A stretch of DNA of 43,284 nucleotides from contig JAJYPJ010000015.1 of assembly GCA_021795435.1 (NCBI GenBank), positions 1 to 43,284 on the forward strand, written 5' to 3'. How positions within the stretch are numbered: position 1 is the stretch's first letter; each line of letters begins with the position of its first letter. The position numbers were made by a program, and so were the translations under genes. Below are positions 1-8,382 of this stretch, in pieces. The notes beneath the pieces are model-generated. The model searched no databases. It saw only the letters and a program-made list of their open reading frames with translations, and was not told the DNA's origin. This DNA comes from Pseudomonadota bacterium. GTDB lineage: Bacteria > Pseudomonadota > Gammaproteobacteria > Xanthomonadales > Rhodanobacteraceae.

Positions 1-817
1 AGGTCAGGGGTTCGCGCCAGATGACTATGTCGGCCTCGGCGCGGCGATCAAGGCCTTGAATCGGGGCGACACCAGCCGTTTGCCACACCGGGTCATCATC
101 ACGCATGCGCTGGCGGAGCGCCTGTGGCCAGGCCAGCAGCCACTTGGCCGTGTGATCTACATGGGCGCGGACGTACCGATGCGCGTCGTTGGCGTGGTGG
201 ATCGGCTGGTACGGCCCAACCAGTTCCATAATGGCGCGGGCTACAGCGTCATCCTGCCATTGCGCGTCAACATGCAGGAGGGGGCGAGTTTCGTGATCCG
301 CTGCGCTCCGCGGGATCGGGCAAGAATACTCAACGCCGCCGTCTCGGCACTCAAGCGCGTTGATCCGAATCGCGTCCTGCTCGAAAGCCGCACGTTCGAA
401 CAGGTACGGAACCGCTATTTCCGGAACGACCGCGCCATGGCTGGCATTCTGGCCGGCGTGATCAGTGCCCTCCTTCTGACGACGGCCCTCGGGATCTACG
501 GTCTTGCGGGCTTCTGGGTACAACAGCGCACGCGGCAGATCGGGCTTCGACGTGCCTTGGGAGCTCGCCGTTCTGACATCCTGCGCTATTTCCAGGCCGA
601 GAATTTCATACTTGCCACGGGCGGCATCGTCATGGGTTGCGCAGGGGCGATGGGCATCAATGTCTGGCTGATGACGCAGGATGCTGTGCCGCGCTTGCCC
701 GTTGCTTACCTTGTCGTCAGCGCCATTGCGCTTTGGGCACTCGGGCAACTCGCGGTGCTGGGTCCCGCGCTGCGCGCGGCACGGATTCCCCCCACGAGTG
801 CGATGCGCACGGCGTGA
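1..817 (+). CDS. FtsX/MacB-type ABC transporter permease, C-terminal part (5' end outside window)
   Basis: The reading frame is open from base 2, so the gene begins upstream of the window and only about 271 codons are seen. The visible part starts in a MacB-type periplasmic core: a GQGF segment, then VIITHALAERLWPGQQPLG, the usual pattern of a residue stretch preceding the 'A..LWPG..PLG' motif. It ends in an FtsX domain with three hydrophobic segments; between the first and second is the cytoplasmic QIGLRRALGARRSDILRYF motif, typical of this family (R-x-ALGA). Such permeases work with a separate ATPase and usually a HlyD-type adaptor to export peptides or drugs. It resembles the permeases at the other end of the window in family only; its C-terminus (SAMRTA) differs from their shared LHEL ending. 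Family call is firm; substrate unknown. Confidence 0.85.
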   Translation, partial: GQGFAPDDYVGLGAAIKALNRGDTSRLPHRVIITHALAERLWPGQQPLGRVIYMGADVPMRVVGVVDRLVRPNQFHNGAGYSVILPLRVNMQEGASFVIRCAPRDRARILNAAVSALKRVDPNRVLLESRTFEQVRNRYFRNDRAMAGILAGVISALLLTTALGIYGLAGFWVQQRTRQIGLRRALGARRSDILRYFQAENFILATGGIVMGCAGAMGINVWLMTQDAVPRLPVAYLVVSAIALWALGQLAVLGPALRAARIPPTSAMRTA

Positions 818-957
818 CGCACGGATCGTCAAGCCGCAGGCCCGGCCGCGGGTGGCCGGAAGGTACCCGTGTTGGGCAGTTGCATTCAAGGGAACGGCGG
901 CGTGGGGCGCGATTATCATGCGCCGGTCAGGTAACCATTGCGGGCGGGTTGAATGCG

Positions 958-2079
958 ATGAGCAAAAGGCTGCGGGATGGAGTCCTCGCTCCGGGGGAAT
1001 CGGTCGCCGGGGATGCGCGGTGCGCGAATTGCGATGCGGTGCTGCTCGGACCCTGGTGCCACCAGTGCGGCCAGCAGGCGCACGATCCATTCAAGCGCTT
1101 GCGCGGGGCCATGCGCGAGGCGCTGGAAAGTGCGTTCCATTTCGATGCGCGGCTGATCAACACGCTGATCCCGCTGCTCTTGCGCCCTGGTTTCCTGACG
1201 CGCGAGTACCTTGCGGGGCGCCGCGTGCGCTATGTGGCGCCGCTGCGACTGATGTTCTTTCTCGCGATCATTGCCTTCTTTGCGATCCGGCTGAGCGTGG
1301 ACCACGGCCCGGTGCCCCGGGTGCATACGGGGGTCACGCGGACTTTCGCGCAGGCGCGGGATGCGGCCGCTGTCCTGCGGGTGCGGACACAGCTGGATGC
1401 CGGATTGCAAAGGACGCTGAGGCAGCCCGGGCTGCCTGGGTGGTCGCGGAAGCTGGCGCTCGACCAGCAGCGGCAGATTGATCGCGCGGCGCGTGCCCGT
1501 CTCGTTCAGCTCGGCGTGGCTTCCCCCCGTCTTCCGGCTCCATCCTCGGTCGCGACACCGCCCGTTCGCATCGCCTCCCGGGTTGCGGCGCCGCATGGTT
1601 GGCTGCTCCGCCACGTCGATGCCGGCGTTCGCGGCGGGGTTTCCAGCCCGGATGCGGCGAGGCAGCTGCTGGGTTCGTTCCTGCACCTCCTGCCATTGAC
1701 CATGCTCGTGCTGATGCCGTTCTTCGCTCTGCTGTTGAAGATGTTTTTTCCCAGGCATCTGTACATGGAGCATCTGCTTGTCGCATTGCATAGCCACGCC
1801 TTCGTCTTCCTCGACCTCACCGTGCTCGTGGTGCTCGGCTGGATCGCATCGTCGTCCGGCGTGCCCGGACCGCTGGCGGCAGTGATCGGGTGGGCCGTCA
1901 CGCTGGGAGGATGGTGGATTCCCGTGTATCTCTTGTTGATGCAGAAGCGCATCTATGGCCAGCGTTGGCCGGGGGCGCTGCTTGCCTTTTTCGGGATCGG
2001 CACGGTTTACACGATGGTGCTGTCCGTGTTCATGCTGGTTGCCGTCATCGTGGCGGCGATGGGCATGGGCTCCGCGTGA
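958..2079 (+). CDS. DUF3667-type zinc-ribbon membrane protein
   Basis: A 373-residue protein. The N-terminus carries a zinc-ribbon-like C22-x2-C25-x8-C34-x2-C37 motif (CANC ... CHQC). It is followed by a conserved-looking segment (REALESAFHFDARLINTLIPLL, then the LLRPGFLTREYLAGRRVRYV signature) and a first membrane helix (LMFFLAIIAFFAIRL). A long polar, probably periplasmic, alanine/arginine-rich insert lies in the middle, and the C-terminal third holds about four membrane helices. The LLxPGxLTxEYxxGRRxRYxxPLRLY-like block is the hallmark I associate with DUF3667. Function unknown. The frame stays open upstream, but ATG at 958 immediately precedes the conserved part; the upstream extension looks non-coding. 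It is transcribed alone and convergently with pilR. Confidence 0.8.
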   Translation: MSKRLRDGVLAPGESVAGDARCANCDAVLLGPWCHQCGQQAHDPFKRLRGAMREALESAFHFDARLINTLIPLLLRPGFLTREYLAGRRVRYVAPLRLMFFLAIIAFFAIRLSVDHGPVPRVHTGVTRTFAQARDAAAVLRVRTQLDAGLQRTLRQPGLPGWSRKLALDQQRQIDRAARARLVQLGVASPRLPAPSSVATPPVRIASRVAAPHGWLLRHVDAGVRGGVSSPDAARQLLGSFLHLLPLTMLVLMPFFALLLKMFFPRHLYMEHLLVALHSHAFVFLDLTVLVVLGWIASSSGVPGPLAAVIGWAVTLGGWWIPVYLLLMQKRIYGQRWPGALLAFFGIGTVYTMVLSVFMLVAVIVAAMGMGSA

Positions 2080-2162
2080 TCGTCGACCCGGCGAACGGAC
2101 CACGGCATGGGAGTGCCCCAGGCCCACCCTGCGTCCGATGAGGATGTCCCTGTGCCGATGGT

Positions 2163-2204
2163 GCCGACCGCGGTCGGCGGGAGGGATCCGCGGGCGCGCG
2201 GATC
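2163..2204. terminator. Two adjacent inverted repeats between converging genes
   Basis: In the gap between the DUF3667 gene (ends 2079) and pilR (ends 2203, opposite strand) there is a perfect 16-base palindrome, GCCGACCGCGGTCGGC (2163-2178). A few bases on is a hairpin with an 8-bp stem, GATCCGCG / CGCGGATC, and a GGCG loop (2185-2204). The hairpin reaches into the pilR stop codon. Neither is followed by a T-run on either strand, so intrinsic termination is uncertain. They may act as a bidirectional transcript end or 3' stabiliser. Confidence 0.35.
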
Positions 2205-3621
2205 AATCGATCCCGAGTTTCTTGAGCTTGTAGCGCAGAGCCCGGAACGTGATGCCCAGTTCGCGCGCCGCGGCAGTCTTGTTGTAGCGCGTCCTCTGCA
2301 GCGTCTGCATGATTTTCTCGCGCTCCAGGGAGGTGACCATGTCGTCCAGCGATTGCGGTTCAGGTGCCGACGCAACCGGGGACGGACTCGCCGGAGATGG
2401 GGCGGGGTCCGCGTCGCTGGCGGTGTTGCCCGCCGAGGGCACGAGCATCAGGTCCTGGCGATCGATCGTCCCGTTCTCACAAAGCGCCACGGCGCGTTCG
2501 AGGATGTTTTCCAGCTCACGCACATTGCCCGGAAAACCGTACTCGAGCAGTGCCTTCAGCGCATCCGGCTGCAGCCGGGGCGGCGACTCCATGCCACTCT
2601 CGGCTGCCAGGCGCTTGAGGAACACGGCCACCAGCCGGGGGATGTCTTCGCGGCGTTCGCGCAAAGGCGGCACGCGAAGTTCGATCACATTGATCCGGTA
2701 AAAGAGATCCTGCCGGAACTGGCCGCGCTCGACGAGCCGGGCGAGATCCTTGTGGGTGGCCGAAAGGATGCGCACATCCACAGGCACTTCGTTATGCGCG
2801 CCGATGGGCCGCACGGCCTTTTCCTGGATCACGCGAAGCAGCTTCACCTGCATGTGCATGGGCAGGTCCGCGACCTCATCGAGGAACAGCGTGCCGCCAT
2901 GGGCAGCCTGGAACAGGCCTTCCTTGTCGGCATGCGCGCCCGTAAAGCTGCCCTTGCGGTGGCCGAAGAACTCGCTTTCCATCAATTCGCTGGGGACGGC
3001 GCCGCAATTGACCGGGACGAACGGGCCACCGGCCCGCGGGCCCTGCTCATGGATCAGGCGGGCAACCAGCTCCTTGCCCACGCCGGACTCCCCGGATATG
3101 TAGACCGGGGCCTGGCTGCGCGCGACCTTGGCGATGGTCGCTCGGACCTGTTCGATGGCCGGCGAGACGCCCACGAGGCGACTCGCACTAACGCTGTCGG
3201 CGCCACTCGTGCCCACCTCTTCCGCACCGGCATCGGCTGGCTCGCGCCGCTGCTGGCCTAGCCGCAGGGCGGTCTGGACCAGCCTCCGCAGCATGTTGAT
3301 ATCGACCGGCTTGGAGACGAAATCGAAGGCGCCGGCTTTCAGGGCGTTGACCGCGGCATCCACGTTTCCGTAGGCGGTAATCATCGCGACCGGCATTTCC
3401 GGATAGTCCCTCGCGATCAGTTCCAGCAGTTCCTGCCCGGATCCATCAGGAAGCCGCATGTCGGTGAAACAGAGGTCGAAGCCGCGTTCGGCCAGCAGTC
3501 GCTTGGCATCGGTCACGCTGCCCGCAGACTCCACCAGGAGGTTCATGCGCCCGAGCGTGATGGTGAGCAACTCCCTGATGTCGCGCTCATCATCCACCAC
3601 CAAGACGGTCTGTTTGCCCAT
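2203..3621 (-). CDS. pilR: PilR, sigma-54-dependent response regulator of type IV pili
   Basis: NtrC-family regulator of 472 residues. An N-terminal receiver domain has the acidic pair VVDDE and the phospho-acceptor in CFTDMRLPDGSG (Asp54). A central AAA+ domain has Walker A GESGVGKE, the sigma-54 contact loop GSFTGA (the GAFTGA motif with Ser), Walker B GGTLFLDEV and arginine-rich sensor regions. A Fis-type helix-turn-helix lies at the C-terminus (NKTAAARELGITFRALRYKL). That C-terminus and the adjacent PilS identify PilR, which activates pilin transcription with RpoN. I chose ATG at 3621 because AGGTGG lies 8 bases upstream; a start at 3648 adds nine residues but has no ribosome site. It lies 90 bp downstream of pilS on the same strand. 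Confidence 0.93.
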   Translation of the reverse strand: MGKQTVLVVDDERDIRELLTITLGRMNLLVESAGSVTDAKRLLAERGFDLCFTDMRLPDGSGQELLELIARDYPEMPVAMITAYGNVDAAVNALKAGAFDFVSKPVDINMLRRLVQTALRLGQQRREPADAGAEEVGTSGADSVSASRLVGVSPAIEQVRATIAKVARSQAPVYISGESGVGKELVARLIHEQGPRAGGPFVPVNCGAVPSELMESEFFGHRKGSFTGAHADKEGLFQAAHGGTLFLDEVADLPMHMQVKLLRVIQEKAVRPIGAHNEVPVDVRILSATHKDLARLVERGQFRQDLFYRINVIELRVPPLRERREDIPRLVAVFLKRLAAESGMESPPRLQPDALKALLEYGFPGNVRELENILERAVALCENGTIDRQDLMLVPSAGNTASDADPAPSPASPSPVASAPEPQSLDDMVTSLEREKIMQTLQRTRYNKTAAARELGITFRALRYKLKKLGID

Positions 3622-3711
3622 GCGCTTATCCACCTGACTGCGTTCCATGCGCGCAGATTAGCGCCAGTGCGCGGGCTGGCAAAGGCCGGCGAGGGGGCAC
3701 CGCAGGCGCGT

Positions 3712-5334
3712 TCACACCGGGCTTGCCATGCGCACGGAGGCCCCCAGCGTGATGCGGAAGCAACTGCCGCCACCCGGCACCGGGACAAATTCCAGCGTCG
3801 CCTGGTTGGCCTCGCACATCTGTCGCGCCAAATACAGGCCCAGGCCCGTGCCCATTTCATGCGTGGTAAAAAAGGGTTCGAAGATCTGCGAGGCCACCTT
3901 GGGAGGGATTCCCGGACCGCGGTCCACGACTTCCAGCAGCGGGGGGCCCTGTTCTGTGGCGTTGCGGGCGATGACCATCACCCGGGCCGGCTCGCCGGGC
4001 AGGCGACCGTAGCGCAACGCATTCTGCACCAGGTTCCAGACCACCTGCTGCAGGTGCTGTGGATCGGCCAGGGCCTCGACGGCGCGAGCCTGCGTCACCG
4101 CGCGGAGACTGTCTTCGCCCAGGTCGTTCGACTCGGAATATTCCTCGACGAAGCGCAAGACCCAGTCATTGAGGTCCAGTACTTCCGGTCGCGACCGGTC
4201 GCGGCGCGACAGCTGCAGGATGTTCTCGACGATATCGTTCAGGCGCACGCAGTGGTTGTTGATGATTTCCACCATCCGCGCATCTTCGGCGCTCAAGTCG
4301 GGCGATTCGGCAAGCAGTTGCGCTGAATAGCGAATGGCGGCCAGGGGATTGCGGATCTCGTGGGCAATCGACGCCGACAGCCTGCCGAGCGAACTGAGCG
4401 TCATTTCCTCCGCCTTCCTCGACACGAGCGACGTGTCGTCGAGAAAGATCAGCACGTGCGCATCGTCGTTGGACGCGAGACGCGTGAACCGCGGAATCAC
4501 CTCGGGCACCCCCTCCGCAAGCGCCACGCCGGTTTCGTCGACCCGCCCGAGATTTCGCCAATGATAAAGGCGGCGCGAGAGCTCGGGAGCCACGCGGCCC
4601 AGGTCCCGCTGGTCGCTTGATGGGCTGCCCAGGAGCATCCATGCCGATTCATTCATTTGGTGAATATGGTTGCCAGCATCCACCAGCAGGACGCCGGTCT
4701 TCATGCGCTTGATGATCAGTTCGTTGACCTGGGCGAGATTGGCCAGGTCGATGCCGCGGCGCTCGGCCAACGCTTCGCTGGCCCGCATTTGCCGGCCGAG
4801 CGTGTGATTGAGCCATGCGGCCGCGATGTAGGCGAAGGCGAAAAGCAGGCTTTCCAGCAGGATGCGCCCCGGCCGGCCCACGAAGACAACATCCACGCCG
4901 CCCAGGAAGACCAGCGCGGCGCTGGCGGCACCGGCCAACGTGAACGCGGAACTCAGCGTCAACAGGGCGGCGCCAGCGCTCAGGTTGACGATCAACAGCC
5001 CGGCAATGCCCGTGCGGGCATCCGGAACCGCGATGATCATCAGCATCGCGGCCAGGATGTCGAGTGCAATCATCGGCGGCATGCGGGTGCGCAGGCGCGG
5101 CAACGCACGGCGCGTACCCAGCAGCAGCATGCCGGCAATCGGCAGGTAGACAATCGCGGTGATGCGCGCCAACAGCGGCAGCCGCGTCTGCATGACCTCG
5201 GCCAGCCAGGGACTGAACGCCAGGCCGGCGTAGGTGCTTCCCTGCAGCACGCGGAACAGGTTGGTGAAATAGAGCTCGCGGCGGGTGATTTCGCCGGAGG
5301 ACAGGTGCAGCGAAGAATCCTGTGCTGCCGCCAC
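3712..5334 (-). CDS. pilS: PilS, membrane sensor histidine kinase of type IV pili
   Basis: About 540 residues. The N-terminal 170 residues contain roughly six hydrophobic segments, as in Pseudomonas PilS. A PAS-like region follows ([19 protein letters not shown]), then the dimerisation/phospho-acceptor helix with [14 protein letters not shown] (His about 325) and an HATPase domain with the N box [17 protein letters not shown] and [12 protein letters not shown]. It phosphorylates PilR and in known systems senses membrane pilin levels. No ATG is available near the N-terminus. GTG at 5334 has GAGG six bases upstream and is preferred; TTG at 5355 would add seven residues. The gene starts a pilS-pilR operon divergent from sucC. 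Confidence 0.92.
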   Translation of the reverse strand: MAAAQDSSLHLSSGEITRRELYFTNLFRVLQGSTYAGLAFSPWLAEVMQTRLPLLARITAIVYLPIAGMLLLGTRRALPRLRTRMPPMIALDILAAMLMIIAVPDARTGIAGLLIVNLSAGAALLTLSSAFTLAGAASAALVFLGGVDVVFVGRPGRILLESLLFAFAYIAAAWLNHTLGRQMRASEALAERRGIDLANLAQVNELIIKRMKTGVLLVDAGNHIHQMNESAWMLLGSPSSDQRDLGRVAPELSRRLYHWRNLGRVDETGVALAEGVPEVIPRFTRLASNDDAHVLIFLDDTSLVSRKAEEMTLSSLGRLSASIAHEIRNPLAAIRYSAQLLAESPDLSAEDARMVEIINNHCVRLNDIVENILQLSRRDRSRPEVLDLNDWVLRFVEEYSESNDLGEDSLRAVTQARAVEALADPQHLQQVVWNLVQNALRYGRLPGEPARVMVIARNATEQGPPLLEVVDRGPGIPPKVASQIFEPFFTTHEMGTGLGLYLARQMCEANQATLEFVPVPGGGSCFRITLGASVRMASPV

Positions 5335-5459
5335 GCGGGGGCCTCGTTGTCGCAATCGGGTACTTGGGTGCGTTCAGGCGGGGCTCGCACCCGCGGCCAC
5401 GCCAGCGTCATGCCGCGCCGTCTAAGAACCGCCGCCTGCTGCGCAGCCTATGCGCTGCG

Positions 5460-5465
5460 AGTATA
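5460..5465 (-). promoter_or_regulatory. Candidate -10 element for pilS
   Basis: Read on the minus strand this is TATACT (5 of 6 matches to the sigma-70 -10), about 125 bases upstream of the pilS start. A TTGCCG that could serve as -35 lies 19 bases further upstream, which is longer than ideal. The remainder of the 280-bp pilS/sucC divergent gap shows no small ORF I can support. A GGCGG ... CCGCC inverted repeat lies on the sucC side (about 5511-5527). Confidence 0.3.
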
Positions 5466-5615
5466 GGCGAAGCGCGCCATCAGGCGGCAACGGTGGCGGT
5501 CCTTTTGCCTTGGCGGCCGGTTCCGCCGAAAATAGGGGGCTTTACGCGGCTGGCCCGCCAAGCGCCATGGCAGTGCCGCCGCCCCCCTTTCCCCGCTGTC
5601 CCGAGGTCGTCGTCC

Positions 5616-6776
5616 ATGAATTTCCACGAGTATCAGGCCAAAGAACTGTTCGCCGAGTATGGCATCGCCGTGCCGCCGGGCAAGGTTGCCGACACCCCCG
5701 ACCTTGCGGTCGATGCCGCCAAGGCACTGGGGGATGGTCCCTGGATGGTTAAGGCGCAGATCCATGCAGGCGGCCGCGGCAAGGCGGGTGGCGTCAAGTT
5801 CTGCAAGACGCGCGACGAGGTCAGGGAGGCCGCCTCGGGCATGCTCGGCAGGGCCATGGCGACCTACCAGTCGGCGGGTCGCGCGCTGCCGGTCAACGAA
5901 GTACTCGTCACCGACGCCAATGACATCGCCAAGGAACTTTACCTCTCGGTCCTCGTGGACCGCGGGACCAAGGCGCTCGCGTTCATCGCATCCAGTCGCG
6001 GTGGCGTGGACATCGAGCAGGTGGCGAGCGAGACGCCCGAGGAAATCCACACCGTCACCGTCGACTACATCCAGGGTCTGCAGCCCTACCAGTGCCGGAC
6101 ATTGGGATTTGCGATGGGGCTGAACGCCAGGCAGGTCGGCCAGCTCACCAAGATCATGACGGGCATGTACCGCCTGTTCACGGAGCAGGACCTCGCGTTG
6201 ATCGAGTTGAACCCCCTTGCGATCGTCGCCAATGGTGACCTGATGGCCCTGGACGGCAAGGTCAACTCGGATGACAACGCCGAATTCCGGCACCCGCGTC
6301 TGGCGGCGATGCGCGATCGGACGCAGGAGGACCCGGCCGAGGCCGCGGCCGTCGAACACAACCTCAATTACGTGACCATGGATGGCAACATTGGCTGCAT
6401 GGTCAATGGGGCCGGCTTGGCCATGGCGACCATGGACGTGATCAAGCTGGCGGGGGGCGAACCCGCCAACTTCCTCGATGTGGGCGGTGGCGCCACCAAG
6501 GAACGGGTGACCGAGGCCTTCAAGCTGATCTTGTCCTCGGACAAGGTAAAGGCCATCCTGGTCAACATTTTCGGTGGCATCGTCCGCTGTGATCTGATCG
6601 CCGAAGGCATCATCGCCGCGGTGAAGGAAGTGGGCCTGACGATTCCTGTGGTCGTGCGACTGCAGGGGACCAACGTCGAGAAGGGTCGTGAGTTGCTCGC
6701 CAGCTCGGGACTGAAGATCACGCCCGCCGATGACCTCAACGACGCCGCGCGCAAAGCCGTGGCTGCCATTGCCTGA
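5616..6776 (+). CDS. sucC: Succinyl-CoA synthetase (ADP-forming) beta subunit
   Basis: 386 residues, close to the 388 of E. coli SucC. Together with SucD it converts succinyl-CoA to succinate with substrate-level ATP/GTP formation in the TCA cycle. It starts [17 protein letters not shown], followed by the ATP-grasp nucleotide site ([17 protein letters not shown]) and the metal-binding [11 protein letters not shown]. The C-terminal ligase domain contains [11 protein letters not shown] and [16 protein letters not shown] at 5616 matches the family N-terminus exactly and has GAGG about nine bases upstream, although the frame is open further upstream. sucD follows 14 bases downstream. Confidence 0.97.
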   Translation: MNFHEYQAKELFAEYGIAVPPGKVADTPDLAVDAAKALGDGPWMVKAQIHAGGRGKAGGVKFCKTRDEVREAASGMLGRAMATYQSAGRALPVNEVLVTDANDIAKELYLSVLVDRGTKALAFIASSRGGVDIEQVASETPEEIHTVTVDYIQGLQPYQCRTLGFAMGLNARQVGQLTKIMTGMYRLFTEQDLALIELNPLAIVANGDLMALDGKVNSDDNAEFRHPRLAAMRDRTQEDPAEAAAVEHNLNYVTMDGNIGCMVNGAGLAMATMDVIKLAGGEPANFLDVGGGATKERVTEAFKLILSSDKVKAILVNIFGGIVRCDLIAEGIIAAVKEVGLTIPVVVRLQGTNVEKGRELLASSGLKITPADDLNDAARKAVAAIA

Positions 6777-6790
6777 AGGAACTCCGAATC

Positions 6791-7669
6791 ATGTCCGTGC
6801 TCGTCAACAAGAAAACCCGAGTGATCTGCCAAGGCTTCACCGGCCAGCAGGGTACGTTCCATTCCCAACAGGCACTGGATTACGGCACCACGCTGGTGGG
6901 CGGTATCACGCCCGGCAAGGGGGGAAGCGAACATCTGGGACTGCCCGTGTTCAACACCGTTCAAGACGCCGTAGCCAGTACCGGTGCCGATGCCAGCATG
7001 ATCTTCGTGCCGCCGCCGTTCGCTGCCGACGCGATCCTCGAGGCCGCGGATGCCGGCATCAAGGTCATCGTGGCCATCACCGAGGGCATTCCGGTGCTGG
7101 ATATGCTGCGGGTCAAGAACGCATTGAGGTATGCCTACCCGGACACGGTGCTGATCGGCCCCAATTGCCCGGGCATCATCACGCCCGGCGAATGCAAGAT
7201 TGGCATCATGCCGGGCCATATCCATCAGCCCGGCAAGGTGGGCATCGTCTCGCGATCCGGCACGCTGACCTACGAGGCCGTGTTCCAGACCACCCAGGCC
7301 GGCCTTGGCCAGAGCACCTGCATCGGCATTGGGGGTGACCCGATCAACGGGCTCAACTTCATCGACTGCCTGAAATTGTTCCAGGACGATCCCCAGACTG
7401 AAGGCATCATCATGGTTGGCGAAATCGGCGGCAGTGCGGAAGAGGAAGCCGCCGAATTCATCGCGGACCACGTACGCAAGCCGGTCGTGGCCTTCATCGC
7501 CGGGGCCTCGGCTCCGGCCGGCAAGCGCATGGGCCATGCCGGTGCCATCATTTCCGGAGGCAAGGGTACGGCCGCCGCCAAGTTCGCGGCACTGGAGAAG
7601 GCAGGCGTGACGACGGTCAAGTCACCGGCCGACCTTGGCACGACACTGGCGGGCCTCATGCGCCGCTGA
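6791..7669 (+). CDS. sucD: Succinyl-CoA synthetase alpha subunit
   Basis: 292 residues (E. coli SucD 289). It carries the CoA-binding Rossmann domain ([26 protein letters not shown]) and the conserved [11 protein letters not shown]. The phosphohistidine loop is [13 protein letters not shown], with His249 as the residue phosphorylated in the catalytic cycle. AAGGA precedes the ATG at normal distance. It is co-transcribed with sucC. The stop codon lies only 11 bases from the end of the opposing kdpE gene, leaving little room for a terminator between converging transcripts. Confidence 0.97.
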   Translation: MSVLVNKKTRVICQGFTGQQGTFHSQQALDYGTTLVGGITPGKGGSEHLGLPVFNTVQDAVASTGADASMIFVPPPFAADAILEAADAGIKVIVAITEGIPVLDMLRVKNALRYAYPDTVLIGPNCPGIITPGECKIGIMPGHIHQPGKVGIVSRSGTLTYEAVFQTTQAGLGQSTCIGIGGDPINGLNFIDCLKLFQDDPQTEGIIMVGEIGGSAEEEAAEFIADHVRKPVVAFIAGASAPAGKRMGHAGAIISGGKGTAAAKFAALEKAGVTTVKSPADLGTTLAGLMRR

Positions 7670-7680
7670 AAGCCGGGACG

Positions 7681-8382
7681 TCACTCGGGATCGGCGAAAC
7701 GGTAACCGACGCCGATCTCGGTCAATAGCCAGCGCGGGCGCGCCGGATCCTCCTCGATCTTGGCGCGCAACGCGCGCATGTAAATGCGGAGGTAGTGCGT
7801 CGATTCGACGTGCGCGGGCCCCCATACCTCGCGCAAGAGTTGGCGATGCGTGAGTACCCTGCCGCGCTGGCTGGCCAGGGCGAGAAGGAGCTGGTACTCG
7901 CGCGGTGTCAGATGGACGTCGGTACCCCCTTTGGTCACGCGGCGGGCTGCTGCGTCGATGACCAAGTTTCCAGCCTCGATGCGTCCACCGGCATCACCCG
8001 TTTGGCGGCCCGCGAGGTGGCGCAGCGCGACCCGCAGGCGCGCCAACAGCTCATCGATGCCGAAGGGCTTGGTCAGGTAATCGTCGGCGCCCAGGTCCAA
8101 TGCGGCGACCTTGTCCTGCTCGCGCGTTCGTGCCGAGAGCACCAGGATCGGCCGTGCGTACCATTCGCGCAGCCGGCGGATGACCTCGAGTCCACCGAGG
8201 TCCGGCAGGCCGAGATCGAGGATCACGAGATCCGGCTGGCGTGCAGCGACGAGCCGGAGGCCCTCCGCCGCGGTCGGCGCTTCATGGACTTGATAGCCGT
8301 GGACTTCCAGCGCCGCCACGAGGAAGCGGCGGATCTGGGGATCATCCTCGATCAGCACGATCCCAGGCGACGGCTCATTCAT
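7681..8382 (-). CDS. kdpE: KdpE, response regulator of the potassium-uptake operon
   Basis: OmpR/PhoB-family regulator of 233 residues. The receiver domain has LIEDD at the N-terminus, phospho-acceptor Asp56 in VILDLGLPD, and the downstream Thr/Ser and Lys signature (LVLSARTRE ... YLTKPF). A winged-helix DNA-binding domain follows (LTPREYQLLLALASQRGRV, then RALRAKIEEDP and a GVGYRF hairpin). ATG at 8382 overlaps the end of kdpD by eight bases (ATGAATGA), so translation is probably coupled; this start is preferred over 8400. It is the last gene of the kdp operon and should activate it when phosphorylated by KdpD. Confidence 0.95.
   Translation of the reverse strand: MNEPSPGIVLIEDDPQIRRFLVAALEVHGYQVHEAPTAAEGLRLVAARQPDLVILDLGLPDLGGLEVIRRLREWYARPILVLSARTREQDKVAALDLGADDYLTKPFGIDELLARLRVALRHLAGRQTGDAGGRIEAGNLVIDAAARRVTKGGTDVHLTPREYQLLLALASQRGRVLTHRQLLREVWGPAHVESTHYLRIYMRALRAKIEEDPARPRWLLTEIGVGYRFADPE

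Noticed and set aside
637-957. Upstream extension of the DUF3667 gene overlapping the permease fragment
   Set aside because: It overlaps the end of a clear permease in another frame and shows no conserved sequence; ATG 958 directly precedes the zinc ribbon.
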